From UBA6952 sp045562575 (GTDB lineage: Bacteria; Chloroflexota; Dehalococcoidia; Lucifugimonadales; UBA6952): a DNA stretch of 64,000 nt. Both the position numbers and the translations under genes were made by a program. The notes under the pieces were generated by a model that ran no database searches, had not been told where the DNA came from, and saw only the letters and a program-made list of their open reading frames with translations. The stretch spans positions 1 to 64,000 of the forward strand of contig JBJKVQ010000028.1 of the NCBI GenBank assembly GCA_045562575.1. Direction: 5' to 3'. Of this stretch, positions 43,247-51,828 are shown one piece after another. The stretch's first letter is position 1. Every line of letters begins with the position of its first letter.

Positions 43247-43837
43247 TTACATATTTGACTTTATAACATAGAGTGCTACCCATGACCCAATAAGTAACCA
43301 AGGTACAACACTCCACACCCAACGATCTGAAATAAAACCAGGCAACCATGAAGTTGAATCAGGATTAGTACTTAAATTTACTAAATCGAGTTCTAATTCA
43401 TCATCTCCATCAGCAATTTTTCGCGCAAGATTCGATGATTTCCTCGGACCAGATTTCTGATTTTGTCGTAAAAAAGTTAAATATAAGCTAGACCTCATGC
43501 CTAATTCTTTTTCAATTTCGTTACGTCGTATTTCAGCAATTTTTTGCCCTGAAAACATTCTTCTTAAAAGCAGCCACCAACCTACAGCAAGTAAAGATGC
43601 TACTATAGAAATTAACCCTACACTATCTGTTGTTTGAGGCCTTGTAGGATCCATTACAGTTAATAAGAATACTATACCTACCATAGATAGGCTGACTAAA
43701 ACTAATCCACTCATCCAGACCCTTTGCTGGAGTTGTGACCAATATGCATCGAGCAATTCATATTCAATCAATAAAACTTGCCAACGTCCCCTAGAAGATT
43801 GATTATTTGCATTATTTTTTTCTGCTTCACTAACCAT
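43247..43837 (-). CDS. Unknown three-helix membrane protein between carA and carB
   Basis: 196 aa. An N-terminal helix with EYELLDAYWSQLQQRVW leads into two adjacent membrane helices (about 40-61 and 72-91). Then comes a cytoplasmic, basic region with EIRRNEIEKELGMRSSLYLTFLR, a disordered acidic stretch, and a final membrane helix (about 173-192). I do not recognise the family. It lies 3 bases from carA and 48 bases from carB, so it is fully embedded in the pyr operon and presumably co-expressed with it. It could be a membrane tether or a stray insertion; no function is proposed. Confidence 0.75.
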   Translation of the reverse strand: MVSEAEKNNANNQSSRGRWQVLLIEYELLDAYWSQLQQRVWMSGLVLVSLSMVGIVFLLTVMDPTRPQTTDSVGLISIVASLLAVGWWLLLRRMFSGQKIAEIRRNEIEKELGMRSSLYLTFLRQNQKSGPRKSSNLARKIADGDDELELDLVNLSTNPDSTSWLPGFISDRWVWSVVPWLLIGSWVALYVIKSNM

Positions 43838-43840
43838 TTG

Positions 43841-44926
43841 TTACTCCTTAATTTTATCTATGAACCTATCAAATAAATATGTATTATCTAAAGGTCCTGG
43901 AGAGGCTTCAGAATGAAACTGAATACCCATCACCGGTAAATTCTTATGCTCTATTCCTTCAACAGTTCCATCTATAAGATTAATATGGCTTACTAATAGG
44001 TCATTTGGTAAAGTATCGGGATCTATAGCAAATCCATGATTTTGAGATGTTATAGTAACCTTGCCACTACTAAGATCTTTCACAGGATGATTTGCGCCAT
44101 GATGCCCAAATTTCAATTTAAAGGTATTAGCTCCTAATGCTCTAGCTATTAATTGATTCCCAAGACATATACCAAACATGGGTTTAGTATTAATCAATTC
44201 TTCGACTGTATTTGATAATTGATCAAGCATCGAAGGGTCGCCTGGACCTGGAGAAATTACTATCCCATCAGGGTTGTTTTCTAATATTTTTTCTAATGAA
44301 GCATTCACTGGAAAAACTTCAACTTTACATCCTCGCATAGATAAACTCTTTAAAATATTAAATTTAACCCCACAGTCAATGACTGCAATTTTGAGATAAT
44401 CGGTTGAATTATTATCATCTTCATTCCAATCATATTTAGAATTGGAAGAAACAGATAAAACATGATTTACTTCAAGATAATGAGGCTGATTCAATAATTT
44501 TTTTAATTCTTCTTCTGGATTTGGATTATTTGTGATACATCCCATCATAGATCCAGTAGATCTTATTTTTTTTGTCACGGCTCTTGTATCAATATCAAAA
44601 AGACCAGGTATATCATTATTTTTTAAATAACTATCCAAGTCTAATTCAGAGTCAAAATGACTTGGGAATTCACAATATTCTCTAATTACATAACCTTTAA
44701 CTTGTATTTGTTTAGATTGAGAATCAGTATTATTAATGCCATAATTTCCAATTAATGGATAGGTAGCCACTACAATCTGACCAGAGTATGATGGGTCAGT
44801 CAATATTTCCTGATAGCCAGTCATACTAGTATTAAATACCACTTCTCCGTATTTGGTACCTGATAAACCAAAACTATTGCCTTCAAAAATTGATCCATCT
44901 TCTAAAATTAAATACGCTTTCTCCAT
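43841..44926 (-). CDS. carA: Carbamoyl-phosphate synthase small subunit (glutaminase)
   Basis: 361 aa. N-terminal CPSase domain (GEVVFNTSMTGYQEILTDPSYSGQIV) and a C-terminal class-I amidotransferase with the nucleophile in FGICLGNQL and the His-Glu pair in GIQFHSEASPGP. It supplies ammonia from glutamine to CarB. Standard length. It follows pyrC by 22 bases. Confidence 0.97.
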   Translation of the reverse strand: MEKAYLILEDGSIFEGNSFGLSGTKYGEVVFNTSMTGYQEILTDPSYSGQIVVATYPLIGNYGINNTDSQSKQIQVKGYVIREYCEFPSHFDSELDLDSYLKNNDIPGLFDIDTRAVTKKIRSTGSMMGCITNNPNPEEELKKLLNQPHYLEVNHVLSVSSNSKYDWNEDDNNSTDYLKIAVIDCGVKFNILKSLSMRGCKVEVFPVNASLEKILENNPDGIVISPGPGDPSMLDQLSNTVEELINTKPMFGICLGNQLIARALGANTFKLKFGHHGANHPVKDLSSGKVTITSQNHGFAIDPDTLPNDLLVSHINLIDGTVEGIEHKNLPVMGIQFHSEASPGPLDNTYLFDRFIDKIKE

Positions 44927-44948
44927 TCTACCTCACCATTTATCTTTT

Positions 44949-46304
44949 CTAATTGTTATTACCATCATAAACTACAGATCCTTTAGCTAAAGTCAAAACA
45001 ACTCTGCCCTTAAACGTCATACCTTCTAAAGGGGTAAGTTTACTCTTTGAGATAAAATCTTTACCTACTATAGTAGTGTCACTATTTAAATCTAGGAGAA
45101 CAATATCTGCTAATTCACCTTTAATAATTCCTTTAGGTTTTTCTATTGAATTTGATATGACTTTCACTGCACCTAAAGTTAAACGATTAATAATATCCAC
45201 AATGTCTAATATACTTTTATGATATAAACTTGCCAAAAGAGTAAATGCTGTTTCTAGTCCATTAATCCCATAAGCTGCGTCATCTAAAGTGGTAACTTTA
45301 TCTTGAAGTGCATGAGGTGCATGATCAGTTGCTATAGCATCAATTATCCCTTCTTTCAAACCCGTTAATAAAGACGCTATATCTGTTCTGGTTCTTAATG
45401 GAGGATTAACCTTTAGATTCGAGTCATAAGCATCTGTTCCTAAACTTACAAAAACATCCGTATCCCTCTGATGGCCTAAAAACCAACTGTCTGTCATAGT
45501 TAAATGATGCGGTGTAACTTCAGCAGTAACATTAACACCAAAATTTTTTGCTTCATTTATAAGTTCAACTGAACGAGCAGTGCTAACATGGGCTATATGC
45601 AAATGGCCTCCATATTTTTTTGCCAACTCTATGTCTCGTGCAACCATAATGTCTTCTGCTTGATTTGGCGATCCAGATAGGCCTAACCTATTGGAAATCT
45701 TACCTTCATTAACTGAAGAATGCTTTGATAATTGCGTGTCTTCACAATGATTAATTACAGGTAATCCAAGATGTTCACTATATTGCAGTGCTATTTGCAT
45801 AATCTCGGGGTTATAAATAGGATCACCATCATCACTAAAACCTACACAACCAGCATTTTTAAGATCCCACATCTCAGAAATTTGTATTCCTTTTCTTCCT
45901 TTTGTAACACATCCAATAGGAAGGACTTGTATTAATTCAAACTTGTTGGATTCATCTAATATATATTTAACCGTAGTAGAATTATCAACTGGGGGATTGG
46001 TATTTGGCATCGAACATATTGTTGTAAATCCACCTTTTGCTGCAGCCAACATACCTGTTTGAATAGTTTCTTTATGCTCTTCTCCTGGATCTCTAAGATG
46101 AGTATGCAAATCAATGAAGCCAGGGCTTAAAATTTTATCTGTCCCATCTATAATATCAATATTGTTTTTTTCAGATTGAGAAAATAAATCTTTTCCAATA
46201 TTTGTGATTATTCCATTTATGATAATAATATCTGAAATATTATCTATTGCGTTATAGGGATCTATTATCCTAACATTTTTAATGCCTAAGCTAGATTTAC
46301 TCAT
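44949..46304 (-). CDS. pyrC: Dihydroorotase
   Basis: 451 aa class-I dihydroorotase. Metal ligands DLHTHLRDPGEE, VINHCED, HIAHVSTARS and ATDHAPHA are present. It closes carbamoyl aspartate to dihydroorotate. It overlaps pyrB by 8 bases at its start, indicating coupled translation. Confidence 0.97.
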   Translation of the reverse strand: MSKSSLGIKNVRIIDPYNAIDNISDIIIINGIITNIGKDLFSQSEKNNIDIIDGTDKILSPGFIDLHTHLRDPGEEHKETIQTGMLAAAKGGFTTICSMPNTNPPVDNSTTVKYILDESNKFELIQVLPIGCVTKGRKGIQISEMWDLKNAGCVGFSDDGDPIYNPEIMQIALQYSEHLGLPVINHCEDTQLSKHSSVNEGKISNRLGLSGSPNQAEDIMVARDIELAKKYGGHLHIAHVSTARSVELINEAKNFGVNVTAEVTPHHLTMTDSWFLGHQRDTDVFVSLGTDAYDSNLKVNPPLRTRTDIASLLTGLKEGIIDAIATDHAPHALQDKVTTLDDAAYGINGLETAFTLLASLYHKSILDIVDIINRLTLGAVKVISNSIEKPKGIIKGELADIVLLDLNSDTTIVGKDFISKSKLTPLEGMTFKGRVVLTLAKGSVVYDGNNN

Positions 46305-47313
46305 TCAAATCCCCTCCACTAAGCATTAAATATAGTAAGCTCATTCTTATCGCTACCCCGTATCGGACCTGATTTTCAATTTTGGAACGATCACTATGAG
46401 CAATTTCAGAGCTTATTTCTACACCTTCGTTCATAGGACCAGGATGCATAACAATTGCATTAGGTTTTGCAAACTTTAGGGTTTTATCATTAATCTGAAA
46501 ACGCGATGAGTACTCTCTAAGAGATGGAAATCCAGAAACTTCTCCTAAACGTTCTTGTTGAATTCGTAAAGGCATAACAATATCAGCCTTATCCAAAGCC
46601 TTTTCTAAATCATATTCAATGTTGACTGAATTATAGGGATCAGATTCATCAATATTAGATTTGTCCAAAAAAATTGTAGGTAGTAAACTTTTTGGAGCAC
46701 ATAAAGTAATATCTGCTCCTAATTTCTGAAAACCTATAATATCTGATCTAGCAACTCTACTGTGTAAAATATCACCTATAATGACAACTTTAAGACCTTC
46801 AAGTTTATCAAAAGATTGTTTGGCAGTATAAAGATCAATGAGGGCTTGGGTAGGATGCGCATGCCAACCATCACCAGCATTAATAATTTTTGTTTTTAAT
46901 AAATTTTTTGCCATGAAATTTGGGGCACCCGAATGAGGATGACGAACAATAATTAAGTCGGTATGTGCAGATTGTAGGGTAAGACATGTATTTAGTAGTG
47001 ATTCTCCTTTATCAATGCTTGTACCACTACCAGACATATTAATTACATCAGCCCCCAAAAGTTTTCCTGCTTCCTCAAAGGATACTCTTGTTCTAGTGCT
47101 AGACTCGTAAAATAAAGTAACAATTGTTTTACCTTTAAGTAATGAAGATTTTTTTTCATTCTTTACAAGAAAAGAATCAATAATTTCTGAGAGAGTGAAT
47201 ATAGTATCTAAATCAGTCAAGTCTAGTTGATCTATATCTAGTAAGTTGTTTATGGAGGGGGATAATTGATAATTATTCTCAACTATGGATTCTATACTTT
47301 TTGGGTTTTTCAT
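46297..47313 (-). CDS. pyrB: Aspartate carbamoyltransferase catalytic subunit
   Basis: 338 aa. FYESSTRTRVSFEEAG binds carbamoyl phosphate; VRHPHSGAP, GDGWHAHPTQALIDLYT and MHPGPMNEGVEI are diagnostic. First gene of the pyr operon. I choose ATG 47313, which has GGGG (47323-47326) 9 bases upstream; TTG 47331 and ATG 47328 are in frame but overlap that ribosome binding site. No regulatory pyrI subunit is present. Confidence 0.96.
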   Translation of the reverse strand: MKNPKSIESIVENNYQLSPSINNLLDIDQLDLTDLDTIFTLSEIIDSFLVKNEKKSSLLKGKTIVTLFYESSTRTRVSFEEAGKLLGADVINMSGSGTSIDKGESLLNTCLTLQSAHTDLIIVRHPHSGAPNFMAKNLLKTKIINAGDGWHAHPTQALIDLYTAKQSFDKLEGLKVVIIGDILHSRVARSDIIGFQKLGADITLCAPKSLLPTIFLDKSNIDESDPYNSVNIEYDLEKALDKADIVMPLRIQQERLGEVSGFPSLREYSSRFQINDKTLKFAKPNAIVMHPGPMNEGVEISSEIAHSDRSKIENQVRYGVAIRMSLLYLMLSGGDLNE

Positions 47314-47331
47314 TTTATAGAACCCCATCAA

Positions 47332-47580
47332 ATATCATAAGAAAAAAAGAAGTTATTAAACAGGGTTGGTTTACCCTTATTTGTTTTCTACTTTGTATAT
47401 AAATTTGAGCGCTTCTAATCAAAAAAAAAACCCCTGCACAAGACTAGCAAGAGTTTATAATAAAGAAACCAAAGGGGTTCGTTACCACCTCACAAGTCTC
47501 AACGAATTGATTCTAAAGTGTGAGTAATCAAGTGAATATTCAATCACTTTAAAATTAGCATTTATAATGTATCATTTGTT
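47332..47580 (-). promoter_or_regulatory. Pyrimidine operon leader with a possible PyrR-type binding loop
   Basis: This non-coding stretch lies in the 47314-47706 gap between divergent pyrB and the CoxM-type gene. Reading the minus strand, it contains alternative hairpins (AAGTGA...TCACTT near 47549-47530), a TCGTT/AACGA-closed element at 47505-47479 enclosing GACTTGTGAGGTGG, then the terminator. The loop TTGTGAGG differs by one base from the PyrR-loop core CNGNGAGG as I remember it. GGTGGTA also resembles the T-box core GGTGGNACC, but no stem I is evident. No open frame of note is present. I could not place its promoter. Confidence 0.5.
47421..47479 (-). terminator. Intrinsic terminator in the pyr operon leader (attenuator)
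   Basis: On the minus strand AACCCCT (47479-47473) pairs with AGGGGTT (47435-47429), followed by a run of ten T (47430-47421). The loop is 37 bases. The first ATG of pyrB lies about 110 bases downstream, so this hairpin would stop transcription before the operon. The CCCC arm can instead pair with the AGGTGG just upstream, a possible antiterminator. Confidence 0.75.
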
Positions 47581-47638
47581 TTAATCATTTACAAGAACAA
47601 TATTAGATCAAAACTGGCAATTTTAAGTTAATCATTCA

Positions 47639-47667
47639 TTGCTTTCAAAAAAATAGCAGTTTATAAT
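47639..47667 (+). promoter_or_regulatory. Sigma70 promoter for the CoxM/CoxS-type genes
   Basis: TTGCTT (47639-47644), a 17-base spacer and a perfect TATAAT (47662-47667), about 40 bases before the ATG at 47707, which has ACGGGG as ribosome binding site. Confidence 0.6.
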
Positions 47668-47706
47668 AAATCTAATATATTTTTTAAATTCATGAACGGG
47701 GATTAA

Positions 47707-48579
47707 ATGAAGCCATTTGAATATTTTGCACCACAATCTTTAGATGAAGCCATATCAATTTTTGATAATGCTAAGGAAGTAGGAGACACTAGAGGCTTAA
47801 TTGGTGGGAGCGATTTAATCGATCAAGTAAGAAATGGTAGAAGAGAACCCAACAACGTTGTTAACCTTAAAGGAATTCCAGAAACGAACCGACTGGAATG
47901 GATTGAAGGAGACGGACTGCATTTAGGTTCAGCTGTATCTTGTTCTATAACTGCAGCCTTCCCAAAAATTAAAGAACGATATTACGGACTATATCAAGCA
48001 TGTGGATTGGTAGGATCAGTACAAATACAAAACAGGGCAAGTGTTGCCGGAAATGTGTGTAATGCTACACCTTCTGCTGATACTGTACCTAGTTTACTTA
48101 CCTACAATGCTAAAGCTTTATTAGTAAGTAGCAAAGGTGAAAGAATTGTAGAATTAAATGATTTTTTTACAGGCCCAGGTAGAAATATCATGGAAGCAAA
48201 TGAATTTTTAGTGGAAATAATTCTGCCAGATTTAGGCGAAAATACTTATAGCAGATACCAAAGGTTCATACCAAGAAATGAAATGGATATAGCTGTTGTT
48301 GGCGTCGCAAGTTATGTTAAATTAGATGATGAAAATAAGTGCATATCTTCAGGTATATCACTCGCTTCTGTTGCACCTACTCCAGTAAATGCTAAAGATG
48401 CTGAAGATTTTTTAATTGATAAAATATTTACAAAAGAAACTATAGAAGAGGCTTCAAAACTAGCCCCTAATTCCGCTACTCCTATCTCTGATGTTCGTGG
48501 TACCTCAGAATACAGAAAAAAACTAGTTAAAGTATTAACGAGTAGAACACTTAGCGAATGTCTTGAAGATTCTCTATAA
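47707..48579 (+). CDS. FAD-binding (medium) subunit of a xanthine dehydrogenase/CO dehydrogenase-type enzyme
   Basis: 290 aa. The FAD_binding_5 domain motifs GGSDLIDQVRNG (pyrophosphate loop), SVQIQNRASVAGNVCNATPSADTVPSLL and the CO_deh_flav_C part (PRNEMDIAVVGVAS) match CoxM/XdhB. It passes electrons from the 2Fe-2S subunit to an acceptor. The 2Fe-2S subunit follows after 29 bases, but the large molybdenum subunit is not adjacent. Substrate therefore unknown. Confidence 0.9.
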   Translation: MKPFEYFAPQSLDEAISIFDNAKEVGDTRGLIGGSDLIDQVRNGRREPNNVVNLKGIPETNRLEWIEGDGLHLGSAVSCSITAAFPKIKERYYGLYQACGLVGSVQIQNRASVAGNVCNATPSADTVPSLLTYNAKALLVSSKGERIVELNDFFTGPGRNIMEANEFLVEIILPDLGENTYSRYQRFIPRNEMDIAVVGVASYVKLDDENKCISSGISLASVAPTPVNAKDAEDFLIDKIFTKETIEEASKLAPNSATPISDVRGTSEYRKKLVKVLTSRTLSECLEDSL

Positions 48580-48608
48580 TAACCAACAAATTTCGTACGG
48601 AGGAAAAC

Positions 48609-49079
48609 GTGTCTAAAATTCCAGTTAGATTTCAAGTTAATAATGAAAGTAAAGAAATATTAGTTGATCCATGGGAAACTTTGTTAGAAGCATTGAGAGA
48701 TAACATTGGTTTAACGGGTACAAAAGAGGGTTGTAGTAACGGTAATTGTGGTGCATGCACAGTTCAATTAGAAGGTAAGGCTATTGTATCTTGTTGTACC
48801 CTAGCTGTAGAAGTCGAAGGTCAAAATGTTACAACTGTTGAAGGTCTTGCTACAAAAGAAGGTCTTGATCCACTACAAGAAGCATTTATGGAGTATGGAA
48901 GCTTACAATGCGGATTCTGCACACCAGGTTTTCTTATGTCAGCTAGAGCATTACTTAATGAAAATCCCAAACCCACTGAAGAAGAAATAAGACTAGCAAT
49001 TGCTGGTAACTTATGTAGATGTACAGGTTATGATAAAATAGTTAAAGCAATTCAAGCAGTTGCGTATTACGAAAAGTAA
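48609..49079 (+). CDS. 2Fe-2S (small) subunit of a xanthine dehydrogenase/CO dehydrogenase-type enzyme
   Basis: 156 aa. Plant-type cluster cysteines 42, 47, 50 and 62 (GCSNGNCGAC...C) and the C-terminal four-helix cluster cysteines 101, 104, 136 and 138 (CGFCTPG...NLCRC) are all intact. GTG 48609 is the start, with CGGAGG 5-6 bases before it. It would sit between a molybdenum large subunit and the FAD subunit; the large-subunit gene is missing from both sides. Confidence 0.93.
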   Translation: MSKIPVRFQVNNESKEILVDPWETLLEALRDNIGLTGTKEGCSNGNCGACTVQLEGKAIVSCCTLAVEVEGQNVTTVEGLATKEGLDPLQEAFMEYGSLQCGFCTPGFLMSARALLNENPKPTEEEIRLAIAGNLCRCTGYDKIVKAIQAVAYYEK

Positions 49080-49123
49080 AATACCATAACAGGAGTATAT
49101 AAAAAAAATTAAACAATAATATT

Positions 49124-49207
49124 TAAGGGGGAGCTTGTAATATTACAGGCTGAGAGGCTCAATTGAGCGACCCTTATACCTGATCTGGATAATACCAGCG
49201 TAGGAAG
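49124..49207 (+). promoter_or_regulatory. TPP riboswitch aptamer (THI element)
   Basis: The conserved THI-box text is readable: GGGGAGCT at 49127, CAGGCTGAGAGGCTC near 49146, GACCCTTATACCTGATCTGG near 49169 and AATACCAGCGTAGGAAG near 49191. It binds thiamine pyrophosphate and controls the thiZXYD genes that follow. The CCAGCG of the aptamer (49195-49200) is also the antiterminator strand. Confidence 0.96.
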
Positions 49208-49219
49208 TCTAATATGATG

Positions 49220-49252
49220 AAAACCGCTGGAATATACTAAGCGGTTTTTTTT
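49220..49252 (+). terminator. TPP-riboswitch-controlled terminator
   Basis: AAAACCGCT (49220-49228) pairs with AGCGGTTTT (49240-49248), followed by T to 49252. Its left arm plus loop contains CGCTGG (49225-49230), the exact complement of CCAGCG in the aptamer. With TPP bound the aptamer keeps CCAGCG and the terminator forms; without TPP the two pair and transcription continues. Confidence 0.9.
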
Positions 49253-49260
49253 ATATTATT

Positions 49261-50022
49261 ATGAATTCCATTATAAATATTAAAAATTTAACTAAAAGTT
49301 TTTTTGATCAATCTTCTAACAAGAATAGATTGATATTAGACTCTATCGATTTTCATATAGATGATGGAGAATTTGTCAGCCTTATTGGCCCTAGTGGATG
49401 TGGAAAAAGTACACTTCTTAACATAATTTCTGGTTTAGATGATCCAGATAATGGCGAAATAAGTATTACTGATATTGAAATTCAAAATCGACTTGGCAAA
49501 TTAAGCTATATGCAACAAAAAGATTTGCTATTGCCATGGAAAACTATTCTTGACAATACAATACTTGGGCTTGAGGTACAAAATCAAAATAAAGATATTT
49601 CCAAAAATAAAGCAACTGCACTTTTGGAAACTTTTGGCTTAAGTGGTTATGAACATTATTATCCGAATCAAATTTCTGGTGGAATGAGGCAAAGAGCATC
49701 TTTTCTTAGAACAATTTTAACAGATAAAAAGATTTTGTTATTAGATGAACCATTTAGTGCGTTAGATTCTATCACAAGGTCACAGATGCAAAAATGGTTG
49801 CTAATATTATGGAAACAATTTAACAAAACTATACTTTTGGTAACTCATGATATTGATGAAGCTATTTTTTTATCAGATAGAATTTATGTCATGCAAAACA
49901 ATAGTTCTAATTCAATGGAGATTGTAAGTGTTGATTTACCACGTCCTCGCAAGGGTGAGATTGTTTTAGATAATTCTTTCTTAAAAATTAAAAGGGAAAT
50001 ATTACCCTTAATTGAAAATTAA
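49261..50022 (+). CDS. thiZ: ABC transporter ATP-binding protein, thiamine-precursor importer
   Basis: 253 aa of the nitrate/taurine/HMP-type ABC ATPase group: Walker A GPSGCGKST, Q-loop MQQKDLLLPW, signature ISGGMRQRA, Walker B ILLLDEPFSALD and H-loop VTHD. It starts eight bases after the riboswitch terminator, at ATG 49261. It powers import of a thiamine pyrimidine precursor with ThiX and ThiY. Confidence 0.88.
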   Translation: MNSIINIKNLTKSFFDQSSNKNRLILDSIDFHIDDGEFVSLIGPSGCGKSTLLNIISGLDDPDNGEISITDIEIQNRLGKLSYMQQKDLLLPWKTILDNTILGLEVQNQNKDISKNKATALLETFGLSGYEHYYPNQISGGMRQRASFLRTILTDKKILLLDEPFSALDSITRSQMQKWLLILWKQFNKTILLVTHDIDEAIFLSDRIYVMQNNSSNSMEIVSVDLPRPRKGEIVLDNSFLKIKREILPLIEN

Positions 50023-50023
50023 T

Positions 50024-50815
50024 ATGCTAAATACAATAATTAAAATTCATACTCAGATAAAAACTACATTTGTTCAGTGGTTTCCTGCATTTATATTAAT
50101 ATTTTCATTATTAGTTATTTGGGAAATATCTTGCAGAATAGCTGATGTTCCCAAATGGTTACTCCCTGTACCCACAGATATAGTGATTGAACTATATCAA
50201 CACTGGGATCTACTTTTACGCCATTCATTTGTGACAATGTATGAAATATTAATAGGTTTTTCATTTTCTATAGTTACTGGGACATTAATAGGAGGATTTA
50301 TTGTTTACTCAAAAACATTGGAAAAAACATTGTATCCTATTATCATTTCTTCACAAACAATTCCTATTATCGCGATTGCACCTATATTGCTTGTCTGGTT
50401 TGGATACGGTCTATTGCCAAAGGTACTAGTAGTTGGACTGATTGCTTTTTTCCCTATAGCAGTCAATACTATCGATGGTCTTAAATCAATTGATGAAGAT
50501 ATAGTAAAAATGATGAAAACTTTGGGTGCAAATAAATCTCAAATTTTTAAAAAAATACAAATACCTAATTCTCTCCCCTATATATTTACAGGATTACGAA
50601 TAGGGATGGCTGCTAGTGTGATAGGTGCGGTAATTAGTGAATGGGTAGGTTCAAGCGAGGGTTTAGGGTATTTAATGATAAGATCAAAACCACAGTTTTT
50701 AACTGAACGGGTATTTGCTGCAATATTTTTGTTATCAATTATTGGTTTTTTATTATTTTTACTCGTTAATTATTGTGAAAAAAAAATAGTCTATTGGAAG
50801 ACATCTAGTGAATAA
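50024..50815 (+). CDS. thiX: ABC transporter permease, thiamine-precursor importer
   Basis: 263 aa with about six membrane helices and the EAA-loop (DGLKSIDEDIVKMMKTLGANKSQIFKKIQIPNSLPYIFTGLRIG) of BPD_transp_1 permeases. The SsuC/ThiX-like family is clear. ATG 50024 follows the thiZ stop by one base; TTG 50012 in frame would overlap it by 11 bases. Confidence 0.86.
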   Translation: MLNTIIKIHTQIKTTFVQWFPAFILIFSLLVIWEISCRIADVPKWLLPVPTDIVIELYQHWDLLLRHSFVTMYEILIGFSFSIVTGTLIGGFIVYSKTLEKTLYPIIISSQTIPIIAIAPILLVWFGYGLLPKVLVVGLIAFFPIAVNTIDGLKSIDEDIVKMMKTLGANKSQIFKKIQIPNSLPYIFTGLRIGMAASVIGAVISEWVGSSEGLGYLMIRSKPQFLTERVFAAIFLLSIIGFLLFLLVNYCEKKIVYWKTSSE

Positions 50816-50836
50816 TATTTATAGTTGGAGGATTTT

Positions 50837-51817
50837 ATGCAATTTAAATTTTTATCAATGATATTAATAATAGTTAGTATTCTATTTGTAATAAGCTGTG
50901 AAACAACCAAAGAAGATACAAAAGTTAAATTAGCATTAGATTGGTACCCAAATGCGAATCATACTGGATTATATATTGCTTTGGAAAAAGGGTATTTTAA
51001 GGATGAAAATATTGATTTAGAAATATACACTCCATCTGATCCTTCAACGGTATTACAAACTGTTGGAGCTGGGCAAGATGATTTTGGGATTAGTTATCAA
51101 CCAGACTTAATTCTAGCAAAATCAAAAAATATTCCTGTAAAATCAGTCCTAGCGTTTGTTCAACATCCCTTAAACATTATAATGACTCTTAAAGAATCAA
51201 ATATAATCAGGCCATCTGACCTCAAAGGTAAAAAGATCGCATACCCAGGAATCCCATTAAATGAAAATTTACTTGACACTTTATTGAAGGCTGATGGATT
51301 GAAAGGAAAACAAGAAGTTGAATTAATTAATACTGGATATGATCTTGTACCTCCACTTATTGGTAAAACAGTTGATGCATGTTTGGGTTGTTATTTAAGT
51401 CATGAAACTATTATGGCTGAAAATGAAGGATTCCCTGTCAATATAATGAGAATGGAGCAATGGGGAGTACCTGACTATTACGAATTAGTTTTAGTAGCAA
51501 GTGACGAAATGGTAACAGATAATAAAGATCTTATTGAACGTATGATCAGGGCTATATCTAAAGGCTATAATGATGCTGTTTCTGATCCTAAGGCAGGTAT
51601 TGATAATTTAATAAAGTCTACAAATGGCGAAATTGATCAAGCAATAGAATATCCTGGAGCAGAGCTTTTAGCTCCATTATGGGTTGATAATACTGGAAAA
51701 TTCGGTTCACAGACTGAAGAAAAATGGTCTGTCTTTTCACAATGGTTATTCGAAACAGGTCAGATAACGACTGTTCCTGAAACAAATAGCTTGTTCACAA
51801 ATGAGTTTGTAAAATAA
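50837..51817 (+). CDS. thiY: NMT1/THI5-like substrate-binding lipoprotein (pyrimidine precursor)
   Basis: 326 aa. Signal sequence with lipobox VISC (Cys21), then the NMT1/THI5 fold: VKLALDWYPNANHTGLYIALEKGYFKDENIDLEIYTP, GQDDFGISYQPDL and DLKGKKIAYPGIPL. DWYPNANHTG is the ThiY-type pyrimidine-binding start. TTGGAGGA precedes ATG 50837. It captures formylaminopyrimidine or HMP outside the cell. An unusual CLGC pair occurs mid-protein (DACLGCYLSHE). Confidence 0.9.
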   Translation: MQFKFLSMILIIVSILFVISCETTKEDTKVKLALDWYPNANHTGLYIALEKGYFKDENIDLEIYTPSDPSTVLQTVGAGQDDFGISYQPDLILAKSKNIPVKSVLAFVQHPLNIIMTLKESNIIRPSDLKGKKIAYPGIPLNENLLDTLLKADGLKGKQEVELINTGYDLVPPLIGKTVDACLGCYLSHETIMAENEGFPVNIMRMEQWGVPDYYELVLVASDEMVTDNKDLIERMIRAISKGYNDAVSDPKAGIDNLIKSTNGEIDQAIEYPGAELLAPLWVDNTGKFGSQTEEKWSVFSQWLFETGQITTVPETNSLFTNEFVK

Positions 51818-51828
51818 TAGGAGTCGAA

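Noticed and set aside
47400..47560. T-box riboswitch in the pyr leader, from GGTGGTA before a terminator
   Set aside because: The match covers only part of the T-box core, there is no stem I or specifier loop, and pyr genes are not typical T-box targets. Kept only as an alternative within the attenuator finding.
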